Shown here: piece after piece, positions 22,333-30,056 of the stretch
How positions within the stretch are numbered: position 1 is the stretch's first letter
How the letters are laid out: every line of letters starts with the position of its first letter
NCBI RefSeq assembly: GCF_022712275.1
Contig: NZ_JALAGU010000030.1
Location: 1-36,129, forward strand
Source: Corynebacterium sp.
GTDB lineage: Bacteria > Actinomycetota > Actinomycetes > Mycobacteriales > Mycobacteriaceae
DNA: 36,129 bases
Direction: 5' to 3'
Notes under the pieces: model-generated
Told to the model about the DNA's origin: nothing
Databases searched by the model: none
What the model saw: only the letters and a program-made list of their open reading frames with translations
Made by a program: the position numbers and the translations under genes

Positions 22333-23547
22333 ATGACAGAGAAAGACGACCACCCCACTTGTCCAGGACGTCGGTATGACGTCGTGCTGTTCGGCGCGAC
22401 CGGCTTTGCCGGCGGGCTCACCGCCGACTACCTGGTCGAGCACCTTCCCGAATCGGGCAGGATGGCTCTGGCGGGACGCAACCGCGACAAACTGGAGGCG
22501 GTGCGGGACAGGCTGACCGGCATCAACCCGGATGTCTCCGACATCGGGTTGCTGCACGCGGACTCCACCGATCCTGCCTCATTGACCGAGGTCGCGCGCT
22601 CGGCGAAAGTCGTCATCACCACGGTGGGGCCGTATCTGGAGTACGGTGCTGCCCTGGTCACCGCCTGTGCCGAAGAGGGAACAGACTACGTCGACCTGAC
22701 CGGAGAGCCGGAGTTCGTCGACCGGATGTTCCTCGGGAATGACGCCACAGCGCGGAAGACCGGAGCCCGGCTCGTCCACGCATGCGGATTCGATTCGATC
22801 CCCCATGACCTCGGGGCGCTGTACACCGCGAGGAATCTTCCTGCGAATGCACCGATGGAGATTCGCGGTGTCGTGCGGACCAACGCGTCCTTGTCCGGCG
22901 GGACCCTGCACTCTGCGCTGAAGCAGTTGTCACGCCTACGACCGATGTGGCAGGCGGCGTCACAGCGACGCCGGGCCGAGTCTCCTTCCGCTGGGCGTCG
23001 AGCCCGGTTGGCGGTGGGGTTCCCGCGACGTGACCGCGTTACGGGGACCTGGTTGATCCCCCTGCCGACGATCGACGGTCAGATCGTCACAAGATCGGCA
23101 CTCACCGCCCCGTCCGCTGACGACTACGGGCCTGACTTCAGCTACTCGCACAATGCAGGCGCGAAGAAGTTCCGCACGGTCCCTGCGTCCCTTGTCGGGT
23201 TCGTGATCGGCATTGCCGCGGTGCAGATTGCTCCGGTGCGCCGGGCAATCGCACGGAGGATCGCCGCCGGTGAAGGGCCGTCACAGGAGCGTCGGGACAG
23301 AACCTGGTTCACCGTGGAGTTCGTGGGTACCACTGCGGGGAGAACCGTCCATACCCGCGTGAGTGGCGGAGACCCGGGCTACACGGAGACCGCCAAGATG
23401 CTGGCGGAATCTGCGCTGTCGCTGGCCTTCGACGACAATCCGGCTCTCGCCGGCCAGCTCACAACCGCGACGGCCATGGGAGGAAACCTCATCGACCGAC
23501 TGACGGCTGCCGGAATGTCCTTCGAGGTGCTCAGTCACACTCCGTGA
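22333..23547 (+). CDS. Saccharopine-dehydrogenase-like (trans-acting enoyl reductase family) protein
   Basis: A 404-residue protein with an N-terminal Rossmann domain (VVLFGATGFAGGLTADYL) and the GPYLEYGAALVTACAEEGTDYVDLTGE segment typical of saccharopine dehydrogenase NADP-binding proteins related to mycobacterial trans-acting enoyl reductases (Rv2449c/Rv2953 type). A membrane-like stretch LVGFVIGIAAVQIAPV occurs at about residue 293. Mycobacterial relatives act in lipid biosynthesis; here the substrate is unknown. GGAAGG precedes the ATG. It lies 78 bp after the epimerase-like gene, with its own possible promoter. The IS6 element follows 251 bp downstream. Confidence 0.83.
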   Translation: MTEKDDHPTCPGRRYDVVLFGATGFAGGLTADYLVEHLPESGRMALAGRNRDKLEAVRDRLTGINPDVSDIGLLHADSTDPASLTEVARSAKVVITTVGPYLEYGAALVTACAEEGTDYVDLTGEPEFVDRMFLGNDATARKTGARLVHACGFDSIPHDLGALYTARNLPANAPMEIRGVVRTNASLSGGTLHSALKQLSRLRPMWQAASQRRRAESPSAGRRARLAVGFPRRDRVTGTWLIPLPTIDGQIVTRSALTAPSADDYGPDFSYSHNAGAKKFRTVPASLVGFVIGIAAVQIAPVRRAIARRIAAGEGPSQERRDRTWFTVEFVGTTAGRTVHTRVSGGDPGYTETAKMLAESALSLAFDDNPALAGQLTTATAMGGNLIDRLTAAGMSFEVLSHTP

Positions 23548-23798
23548 TGACCCAGAACCTCGGTTGTATCAGGAGGTCGACCTTCCCTTTCGCGGTATGG
23601 AGCCCTCATCGGGCAGAGACAGTACCTTACCGGCGACCTCATCACCGGCACCTGTCTCGCCGCACCCCTGAACTCAGGCTGCGGGCCCCGATGACGTCGG
23701 CGAAACCGCCCCACTTCAGCCGAGACGACGGACTCTCAGGACGCCGCTGCCGTCCATCCCCGCGGCGTTGTGATCAACAGCTTCCTGCCCACAGTGTC
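23548..23798. other. Intergenic stretch left of the IS6 element
   Basis: No convincing gene is seen. One reverse or forward frame runs into the IS but reads low-complexity Arg/Pro-rich sequence. The last about 40 bases could hold the lost front of the HAD gene, but I cannot recognise a DxD motif in any frame. Confidence 0.4.
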
Positions 23799-24658
23799 GG
23801 GTGCTGTTGCAAAGTTGGGTTGCCGTCGGCAGGATCAGCGGTCATGGGCATTTTCTCCGGTCGGCACTACCCTCAAGACGTCATCCTGTGGGCAGTGCGC
23901 TGGTATTGCCGCTACGGGGTGTCCTACCGCGACCTGGAAGAGATGCTCACTGAACGTGGTGCACCAGTGGATCACACCACCATCTACCGGTGAGTGCAGA
24001 ACTACGGTCCCGAACTGGACAAACGGACCCGCTGGTACCGCAAAGGATCTGTAGCCTTCGCCGACTCCTGGCGAGTGGATGAAACCTACATCCGGGTAGG
24101 TGGAAGGTGGTGCTACCTCTACCGGGCCGTCACCAAGGACGGCCGGACTCTGGACTTCTACATGTCCACCCGACGCAACACGACAGCAGCAACGCGGTTT
24201 TTCGGAAAAGCGCTGCGTAGCACTGGTCACCGTGTCCACAACGGTGAGGAACCCAGTGGTCCTCGGGTCATCTGCACCGACAAAGCACCCACCTACGCTG
24301 CAGCGATCAAGGAACTGATCGACGAGCATAAGCTGTCGAGAACAATAGTTCACCGGCAGGTGAAACACCTTGGGCAATGTGATCGAGGGAGATCACGGCC
24401 GGCTCAAGCGGATCCTGGGTCCCAAAGGTGGCGGGTTCAAGAATCCGGTGTCGGCGTACAGGACACTGCAGGGTATCGAGGCGATGCACGCGCTACGCAA
24501 AGGCCAGGGCAGGGTGTTCGCCTTCGGGTGTGAGAACCCGGATGCGGTGATCGTCGCCAAGGCATTCACAGGCGCCTGAGAGATCAGGGCTACAGGGTTG
24601 TGGACCGCCTTCTCGATCAGCGTCCAGGCACCGCCAGCTCCACTTTGCAACAGTACCC
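23799..24658 (+). mobile_element. IS6-family insertion sequence (degenerate)
   Basis: About 860 bp bounded by inverted ends: left GGGTGCTGTTGCAAAGT and right (reverse complement) GGGTACTGTTGCAAAGT, the typical IS6/IS26-type terminus. The flanking octamers (ACAGTGTC left, CTAACAAC right) are not duplicated, so the copy has lost its partner flank or entered by cointegration or deletion. It interrupts a HAD hydrolase gene. Confidence 0.88.
23844..24579 (+). pseudogene. IS6-family transposase, nonsense plus frameshift
   Basis: The reading frame encodes a full IS6 DDE transposase: zinc-finger-like start GIFSGRHYPQDVILWAVRWY, the first Asp in WRVDETYIRVGG, the second Asp in VICTDKAPTYAAAI, and Glu in GNVIEGDHGRLKRILG. 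It is broken twice. At 23991-23993 TGA replaces the conserved Trp codon (TIYR-W-VQNYGPEL). Near 24368-24372 an extra T (CACCTTGGGC for CACCTGGGC) shifts the frame just before the Glu motif, and the rest continues one frame over to 24579. The protein should be inactive. The changes are few, so the loss is recent. Confidence 0.88.
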
Positions 24659-24669
24659 CTAACAACACC

Positions 24670-25057
24670 ATGCGACAGTTCGCGGTCGATCTGTCGAACG
24701 AGGGGACTCAGATCGGGGTTCTTAGCAATAGCGTCATCGAGTGGGAGCCCTACTGGAGAGCGATGGTCGACCTTGACGAGGTAGCTGATGGTCGACCTTG
24801 ACGAGGTAGCTACAGCCATCATCGACTCCTGCAAAGTCGGGGTCCGGAAGCCCGACCCGGAGATTTTCACCATCGCCGCAAATACCGCAGGCGTCCACCC
24901 GGAAGATTGTCTGCTGATCGACGACCTTCCGGAAAACTGTGCCGCAGCCCGCAAGGCGGGATGGACCGCGGTCCATTACCTCACTGCAGAGCAGGCCATC
25001 ACCGAGGTCCGCAACGCGCTCACGTCATCGACTCCGAAAGATAGCCATCGGGAGTGA
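24670..25057 (+). pseudogene. HAD-like hydrolase, 5' truncated and frameshifted
   Basis: Only the second half of a HAD-superfamily (IA variant 3-like) hydrolase remains: motif II Ser in IGVLSNSV, then the conserved Lys in CKVGVRKPDPEIF and the motif IV acidic pair in CLLIDDLPEN. The front with the nucleophile DxD is missing because the IS6 element lies 12 bp upstream. In addition a 25-bp tandem duplication (24762-24811) throws the frame, so motif II and motif III are in different frames. The end overlaps the convergent monooxygenase gene by 38 bp. Confidence 0.8.
24762..24811 (+). repeat. 25-bp perfect tandem duplication
   Basis: Two head-to-tail copies of a 25-bp unit that starts GATGGTCGACCTTGACGAGG, at 24762-24786 and 24787-24811. 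As 25 is not a multiple of three, it frameshifts the HAD gene. Confidence 0.95.
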
Positions 25058-26459
25058 TATAGGCGCTTCGCCACGGCGGAGTGGGCCGGATGGTCCCAGT
25101 CACTGACACGCGCTTCAGGTCATGGACCCCCACACGTGGCGCGTCCTCGGAGACACGCAGTTCCACAGCGCTGCCAGGTACCAGCAGCTGTGCCAAACTG
25201 AGCTCAGATCCCTTCCTGCTCTCGATCCCGAGGTCCGTAACGAACCCGGGTTGGAACTGCCCGGAGATCAGGTCGGCGATCCCATCATGGATGCCGGGCA
25301 CCGTCAGTAGTGACTGCACGGCAGCCCGCAGTGCCGTGGCATCCGGGTGCATCATCCGTGACTGCAGGACAGTGTTGGCCACGACGACCGAAGCGGTACG
25401 AACTCTCGTCCTGGACCAGTCATCCAGACAGCGTTCCGGTTCCTTTCCGTGGATGACTGCGGCCAGTCGCCATCCGAGCGTAAATACGTCCTGCATTCCG
25501 GTGTTCAGCCCCTGCCCACCCAAGGGGTAGTGGATATGCGCTGCGTCCCCGACGACGAGGAGTCTGCCGTCCCTCATCTGGGAGCGGTATCGTGCGAAGT
25601 CGCTGAATCGGGTGAGGTGAGTGATCTGCGACAGGTCCGAAGGAGATCCAAGGACATGCTCCATTAGTTCGGCGTACTCGGTCTCCCCCGGAGCTGACCT
25701 ATCGGACACAGGGCCGCTGAAGTCCAGGCCGATGACGCGCCCCTGCCCGCCGAATCCCGGATTGTGCATCGTCCAACCAGTGTCCGTCGGGTTCCACCCG
25801 GCGGGGACGGATCCGTCGACGCAACGTGCGAGTGCCGAGATGGCATTCATCGTTGCCGGGACCTCCACAGACGGGAAGTTTCCGGACCGAGCCACCAGAC
25901 TGCGCGCGCCGTCTGCCCCAACGCAGTACCGGGCACGGACCGTCCCCGATTCCGACACAGCATCCAGACCTGTCGCAGCAAATCGGACCAGAACCTCCCC
26001 TCTGTCATCGTCGACGGTGACCGCCTCCACGGTGGTTCCTCTGCGGATGTCCGCCCCCTGAGCCCGGGCCCGTTGCTCGAATGTCTCTTCCAGTTGTGCT
26101 TGCGGTATCCCGGCCAACGGCGCCGGCTCCTCCGCCGGGGCTGCCAACGTCAGTCCCGCAGTACCGGCGAACTGAAAAGCTGCGTGGTGCCGTTGCCCGG
26201 CCCGTTCGGCGATCTCACGAGGAGCGACAGAGCGAATGTAGCCACGTCGGGCCAGGTGTGACAGTGATCTGGCATGGACGGTACCTGCCCGTGGCCTGCG
26301 ATCAATGTCCGTCCGAGGCTCGAACAGCACCACCTTCAGACCCTGGAGTGTCAACTCTGCCGCTGCCAGCATGCCTACCGATCCGCCACCGACTACGACC
26401 ACATCCACCGTCGCGCATGATCCGTCGGCGTCGAACGTGCCTGGCTCTCCCATGTTCAT
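25020..26459 (-). CDS. FAD-dependent aromatic monooxygenase (group A hydroxylase)
   Basis: A 479-residue single-component flavin hydroxylase. FAD-binding GGGSVG (24-29), the DG motif GADGARS (181-187) that touches FAD and NAD(P)H, and the GD motif VVGDAAHIHYPLGGQGLNTGMQD (starting at 302) are all present. The C-terminal thioredoxin-like tail of the PgaE/RdmE/MhpA group seems present but shortened. It hydroxylates an aromatic or polyketide-like compound using NAD(P)H and oxygen. The ATG has GGGAGG at good spacing. It is divergent from the MFS-P450 operon, sharing a 78-bp promoter region, so all probably act on one compound. A rifampicin-monooxygenase-like detoxification role is possible but not shown. 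Confidence 0.9.
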   Translation of the reverse strand: MNMGEPGTFDADGSCATVDVVVVGGGSVGMLAAAELTLQGLKVVLFEPRTDIDRRPRAGTVHARSLSHLARRGYIRSVAPREIAERAGQRHHAAFQFAGTAGLTLAAPAEEPAPLAGIPQAQLEETFEQRARAQGADIRRGTTVEAVTVDDDRGEVLVRFAATGLDAVSESGTVRARYCVGADGARSLVARSGNFPSVEVPATMNAISALARCVDGSVPAGWNPTDTGWTMHNPGFGGQGRVIGLDFSGPVSDRSAPGETEYAELMEHVLGSPSDLSQITHLTRFSDFARYRSQMRDGRLLVVGDAAHIHYPLGGQGLNTGMQDVFTLGWRLAAVIHGKEPERCLDDWSRTRVRTASVVVANTVLQSRMMHPDATALRAAVQSLLTVPGIHDGIADLISGQFQPGFVTDLGIESRKGSELSLAQLLVPGSAVELRVSEDAPRVGVHDLKRVSVTGTIRPTPPWRSAYITPDGYLSESMT

Positions 26460-26537
26460 TCGTCTTCCTCCCGTTGCGAAGCAACTAATCTGATGGTACC
26501 TACCATATCTATCGTATCTACTGAGAGGATAGACTCC
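26460..26537. promoter_or_regulatory. Divergent promoter/operator between monooxygenase and MFS genes
   Basis: A short, AT-richer region. It holds the inverted repeats GTTGC-GAA-GCAAC (about 26473-26485) and ATGGTA-CC-TACCAT (26493-26506), plus a TCTATC ... GATAGA pair reaching the MFS ribosome site. These are candidate operators for the ArsR-type regulator at 29166 (inference). Confidence 0.45.
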
Positions 26538-27875
26538 ATGACAGCCACATCAACCACGACGCAAGCCCCAGAAGCGGCACCGCCGAGTCGCTGGACCCTG
26601 CCGATCATCCTCACCGCGCAGTTCGTCACTCCGATGTCGATCGCCGGCACCGCCATCGCCCTGCCGAAGATCTCCACCGACCTCGGTGCTCAAACCACAG
26701 CACTGCAGTGGGTGGTCAACGGCTTCAACGTCGCTTTTTCCCTCGGAGTCCTGGCCTTCGGAGCACTCAGCGACCGCATCGGCTACCGACGCACCTTCAC
26801 TATCGGCGGTATCGTCTTCGCCACCGCCAGCCTCATCAGCGCAGTCAGCCCCTCCCTGATCCTGCTCGACGCCATGCGTGTCATCGCCGGACTCGGCGCC
26901 GCCGCCGTACTCACCGGCGCCAGCTCGATGCTGTCCAACGCCTTCGAGGGGTCCGCTCGGGCCCGGGCCTTCGCCTTGTTTGGCACCATGAACGGCCTCG
27001 GCCTAGCACTCGGCCCGACCATTTCTGGTGCGCTGGTCACCGGCGTCGGCTGGCGCGGTGTCTTCGCCGTCCACGGCCTGATTCTCGCTATCGTGGCCCT
27101 GGGTTCCCGTGTCCTGCCCTCCGCGTCCGCACCTGCGGCACAGGCAGTCACCACTACAGATGCCGAGACCCGCACGCCTCTGCTGGACCTGTCCCTACTG
27201 CGCAACCGTGAGTTCCTCGCCATGTGCCTGGTCCCCATGGCCGGCTCGATCGGCTTCGTCACGCTGCTGACCTACCTGCCCTCCGCCTTCAGCGGCATCA
27301 GAGATCTCAGCGCCGGCCAGTCCGGCCTGCTCATGCTCGCCATGACCGTCCCCGTCGTCATCGCCCCGACCATCGTTGCCAGGCTCATCGACACCGTCTC
27401 CTCCATCACCGTCGGATCGGTGATCTACACCAGTCTTCTCGCCCTGATCCTTGGCGACCTCGGTCTCATGCTCCTCGACGAGAACCGTTCCCTGGCCTGG
27501 ATCATCGTGCCGATGATCCTGCTCGGTTTCGGCTTCGGTCTGCCGATCGGGCTGGTGGACGGCCACGCCCTCGAGGTGGTCCCGCCGGAGCGGACCGGCA
27601 CGGCCGCCGGACTACTCAACTTCTTCCGCGTCGGCAGCGAGGCTGTCTTCGTCGCCGGTTACTCCCTGGTCCTGTCCACACTGATCGGACAGAAGCTCAC
27701 TGGAGACGCCGCCACCGACACCGCCGCCGGTCAGCCTGGGCACCCCGACGTCTACACCAGCGCTTTCACCACGACAACCCTGATCCTCGCCGTCCTGGTG
27801 ACAGTGATCACCGTCGCCGTCCTCGCCATACGCCGCAACCGCACCGCCACCCACGGAACCATCCCACCGAGTTGA
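26538..27875 (+). CDS. MFS drug/metabolite exporter
   Basis: A 445-residue major facilitator with about 12 membrane helices. Motif A between helices 2 and 3 reads GALSDRIGYRRTF, and the export-type motif C appears as LGLALGPTISGALV in helix 5. This favours proton-driven drug or metabolite efflux. AGAGGA precedes the ATG at 26538; a GTG at 26493 in the same frame would start inside the operator-like repeats. The P450 gene follows after 11 bp, so the two are co-transcribed, divergent from the flavin monooxygenase. It may export the oxidised product or its toxic precursor. Confidence 0.9.
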   Translation: MTATSTTTQAPEAAPPSRWTLPIILTAQFVTPMSIAGTAIALPKISTDLGAQTTALQWVVNGFNVAFSLGVLAFGALSDRIGYRRTFTIGGIVFATASLISAVSPSLILLDAMRVIAGLGAAAVLTGASSMLSNAFEGSARARAFALFGTMNGLGLALGPTISGALVTGVGWRGVFAVHGLILAIVALGSRVLPSASAPAAQAVTTTDAETRTPLLDLSLLRNREFLAMCLVPMAGSIGFVTLLTYLPSAFSGIRDLSAGQSGLLMLAMTVPVVIAPTIVARLIDTVSSITVGSVIYTSLLALILGDLGLMLLDENRSLAWIIVPMILLGFGFGLPIGLVDGHALEVVPPERTGTAAGLLNFFRVGSEAVFVAGYSLVLSTLIGQKLTGDAATDTAAGQPGHPDVYTSAFTTTTLILAVLVTVITVAVLAIRRNRTATHGTIPPS

Positions 27876-27886
27876 AAGAGACCACC

Positions 27887-29101
27887 ATGACCACGTCCAC
27901 ACCACCCACCTCCGTGCGCTTCGACCTCCGCACAGTCCCTGACCTTGTTCCCCCATCAATGGTCACGACACTGAACACGCTGTCACCTGGTGGACTGCCG
28001 CAGGTGGCACTACCCACAGGGCACACTGCCGTTCACCTGACCACCTACTCCGATGTCCAGAAGATCCTGACGGACACCTCATTCATCCGTAGCGACACCA
28101 ACGTCGACGACGGTCCCAGTTTCCTACCTACAGTGATGCCCGACGAGATGCTCCTCAACCTCGACCACCCGCACCACGGTCGGCTCAATCGCTTCGTCGC
28201 CGCAGCCTACAGTGCCAACACCATGTCAGCCTTCGCCCCGACAGCCCGCGGTATCACCTCCGACGCTGTGTCGAACCTGGCGACCGAGAGGAGTTTCGAT
28301 CTCATCACTGACCTTCTCGACCCCCTGACCATTGCAATCAACGCCACCTATCTAGGCATCCCTGACCGCGACATCCCCAGCTTCCGACACCTGTCCCGGC
28401 AGATGCAACTGGCTCACAACACCGACATCCCCCAGCTTCTGGAAGACTTCTGGGAGTTCTACCACTATCTGGAGGATCTGATCGCAGAGAAGCGTCCTCT
28501 CGAGAGAGGGCTGATCAAGGACCTTCTCGCCGCCCGCGAAGATGCTACCCCTCCGGTCACAGACGGTGAGTACGCAGCTCTCCTACTGGGGCCGTTGGTC
28601 GGGGGCGACCAGAATGTGCTGTCAGTACTCGCAAAGATTGCGTTCGTGGCCCTGGCGCACCACGAGCTATGGGACCTGATGGTCGCAGACCCCGACAGCA
28701 TCCCCACCGTAACCGAAGAACTGCTGCGACTGCTCCCCTTGGGCAGAATCTCCACCTTTCCCCGTATAGCCTCCCGCGACGTCGAAGTCTCGGGCGGCAC
28801 ACTTCTCACCGGCGAGACGGTCTACGCCGACGCCCACGCCGCCAACCGAGATCCTGCTGTTTTCGCGGATCCGTGGATCGTGGACACATCTCGCACGGCC
28901 AAGCGACATCTCCAGTTCGGATACGGCATGCACCACTGCATGGGCGCAGCCATGGCCCGCATGGAAATCCAGGAGACCCTGGCCGTGATGACTTCCACGC
29001 TTCCTGACCTGACGCTGTCCACAGCAGCGGACTCCGTGCACTGGGACACCGGGGTGCTCTTCCATCGCCCATTCAACCTGCCGGTCACAACCCACAGGTA
29101 A
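27887..29101 (+). CDS. Bacterial class I cytochrome P450
   Basis: A 404-residue soluble P450. The K-helix ExxR is Glu278-Arg281 (EELLRLL), the heme loop is FGYGMHHCMG (344-353) with axial Cys351, and the C-helix contains DHPHHGRLNRF. In the I-helix the usual (A/G)Gx(D/E)T reads GGDQN (239-243): the proton-delivering Thr is Gln, so oxygen activation may differ or need substrate help. It needs a ferredoxin and reductase, none of which is encoded nearby. GAAAGAG lies before the ATG, and the MFS gene is 11 bp upstream. Substrate unknown; probably shared with the monooxygenase at 25020-26459. Confidence 0.92.
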   Translation: MTTSTPPTSVRFDLRTVPDLVPPSMVTTLNTLSPGGLPQVALPTGHTAVHLTTYSDVQKILTDTSFIRSDTNVDDGPSFLPTVMPDEMLLNLDHPHHGRLNRFVAAAYSANTMSAFAPTARGITSDAVSNLATERSFDLITDLLDPLTIAINATYLGIPDRDIPSFRHLSRQMQLAHNTDIPQLLEDFWEFYHYLEDLIAEKRPLERGLIKDLLAAREDATPPVTDGEYAALLLGPLVGGDQNVLSVLAKIAFVALAHHELWDLMVADPDSIPTVTEELLRLLPLGRISTFPRIASRDVEVSGGTLLTGETVYADAHAANRDPAVFADPWIVDTSRTAKRHLQFGYGMHHCMGAAMARMEIQETLAVMTSTLPDLTLSTAADSVHWDTGVLFHRPFNLPVTTHR

Positions 29102-29165
29102 CAGCAGTCAAGAGGACAGGTACTATGAACGTAGGAAGTATCCCCCTACCAAGGAGTTGTCACCG

Positions 29166-29537
29166 GTGCCAGATCAGGATGGCCATCCCCGTGTCGACGA
29201 GTTCGACCTGTCGAAGATCCTCCACGCACTGTCCGACGAGAACCGACGACACGTCATAGTCGAGTTAGCGTCTCTACCGGACGGAACGGAACAGTTCTGC
29301 AGCGTATTCGGGACGCCCTGGGCCCCGTCGACCCGCACCCACCATTTCAAGGTTCTCCGCAACGCCGGGCTCGTCTGGCAACGGGACGTCGGCAACGGCC
29401 GCATGACACGCCTCCGACGAGATGACCTGGAGACGGCTTTCCCCGGCCTACTGGACCAGATCATCGCCGCAGACGAAGCAACCCACCACGCCGACCTGGC
29501 GGCTCAACCTGGAAACGGCCCGATCGGCCGTTCGTGA
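29166..29537 (+). CDS. ArsR-type winged-helix regulator
   Basis: A 123-residue regulator. The winged helix begins ILHALSDENRRHVIVEL, the recognition helix reads PSTRTHHFKVLRNAGLV, and the wing is DVGNGRMTRLRRDDL. No Cys pair or Asp/His alpha-5 metal site is seen, so it more likely responds to an organic ligand or redox state than to a metal. I use the GTG at 29166 because AAGGAG lies 9 bases before it; the TTG at 29157 would touch that site. It lies 64 bp after the P450 and probably controls the MFS-P450 and monooxygenase genes (inference from position). Confidence 0.83.
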   Translation: MPDQDGHPRVDEFDLSKILHALSDENRRHVIVELASLPDGTEQFCSVFGTPWAPSTRTHHFKVLRNAGLVWQRDVGNGRMTRLRRDDLETAFPGLLDQIIAADEATHHADLAAQPGNGPIGRS

Positions 29538-29662
29538 CCTCATCGGGCCAAGAATCCTCGGGATTCCCGACTCTCCTCACACATCCAAGGGGCTTGAGGG
29601 ACTTCCACCCGCACTCCCCCACTGTCAGTTCTCGCACCACCCGACCCCCACCGCACGAAAAA

Positions 29663-29700
29663 CCGGAGGTCACAAACCCTTTCGAGTTTGTGACCTCCGG
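29663..29700 (-). terminator. Perfect 15-bp hairpin with minus-strand T-run
   Basis: Arms CCGGAGGTCACAAAC and GTTTGTGACCTCCGG around CCTTTCGA. On the minus strand the stem is followed by TTTTT, so it is a classical intrinsic terminator for leftward transcripts (from the transposase operon), and could also stop rightward transcripts from the ArsR gene less efficiently. Confidence 0.8.
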
Positions 29701-29701
29701 C

Positions 29702-29720
29702 CGGTTCAGTTCGTGAACCG
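29702..29720. repeat. Short hairpin CGGTTCA-GTTCG-TGAACCG
   Basis: A 7-bp perfect inverted repeat next to the terminator. Its core TTCAGTTCGTGA recurs at 33176-33187 on the other side of the two-gene transposase module. Confidence 0.6.
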
Positions 29721-29990
29721 CTCACTGTGTGCAGTCCACGAAACCAGCTCAGCGCGGCATTCCGGAAACCACCTCCAGACCGCTGATGGAAGAGTTCCAG
29801 AGAGTTTCGCCTCTCCCGAGCGAGCTTCACAACACCACCGGCATGTCCCCTCAGACCGACGCCAGGGGCCGCACTTTCTCGGAACGATGCCGCCCGGCTC
29901 CACCGACTCCGACCACTGAGAGCACCTGTCCCCACATTCGCCCGTCAGAACTCCAGAGCGTTTCTGCACCACCAAGACACCCAGAGACAA

Positions 29991-30032
29991 GGTGAGACCC
30001 GGCGGCATCCACAGACACCACCGGGCCTCACC
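29991..30032 (-). terminator. Hairpin just after the DDE transposase stop
   Basis: Arms GGTGAGACCCGG (29991-30002) and CCGGGCCTCACC (30021-30032) pair with one wobble. It begins 25 bp after the transposase stop. There is no strong T-run. Confidence 0.5.
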
Positions 30033-30056
30033 CTGTCACTTCCCCACGGCCCCCGA

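Larger units (their letters stand above)
29538..30056. other. Gene-free stretch with hairpins
   Basis: No supported gene. It holds the stem-loops listed separately at 29663-29700, 29702-29720 and 29991-30032. The rest shows Pro/Ser-rich frames on both strands that look like shadow coding. Confidence 0.6.

Noticed and set aside
23791..24666. Target-site duplication around the IS6 element
   Set aside because: The flanking octamers ACAGTGTC and CTAACAAC differ, so no duplication is present.
27224..27886. Frame upstream of the P450 start, giving an N-terminal extension of about 220 residues
   Set aside because: It lies inside the MFS gene in another frame and is Arg/Pro/His-rich; the P450 fold starts after ATG 27887, which has a ribosome site.
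29125..29150. Operator before the ArsR-type gene matching the one at 26493-26506
   Set aside because: Only short GGTAC and TACC pieces are shared; no alignable palindrome, so I do not claim a common site.
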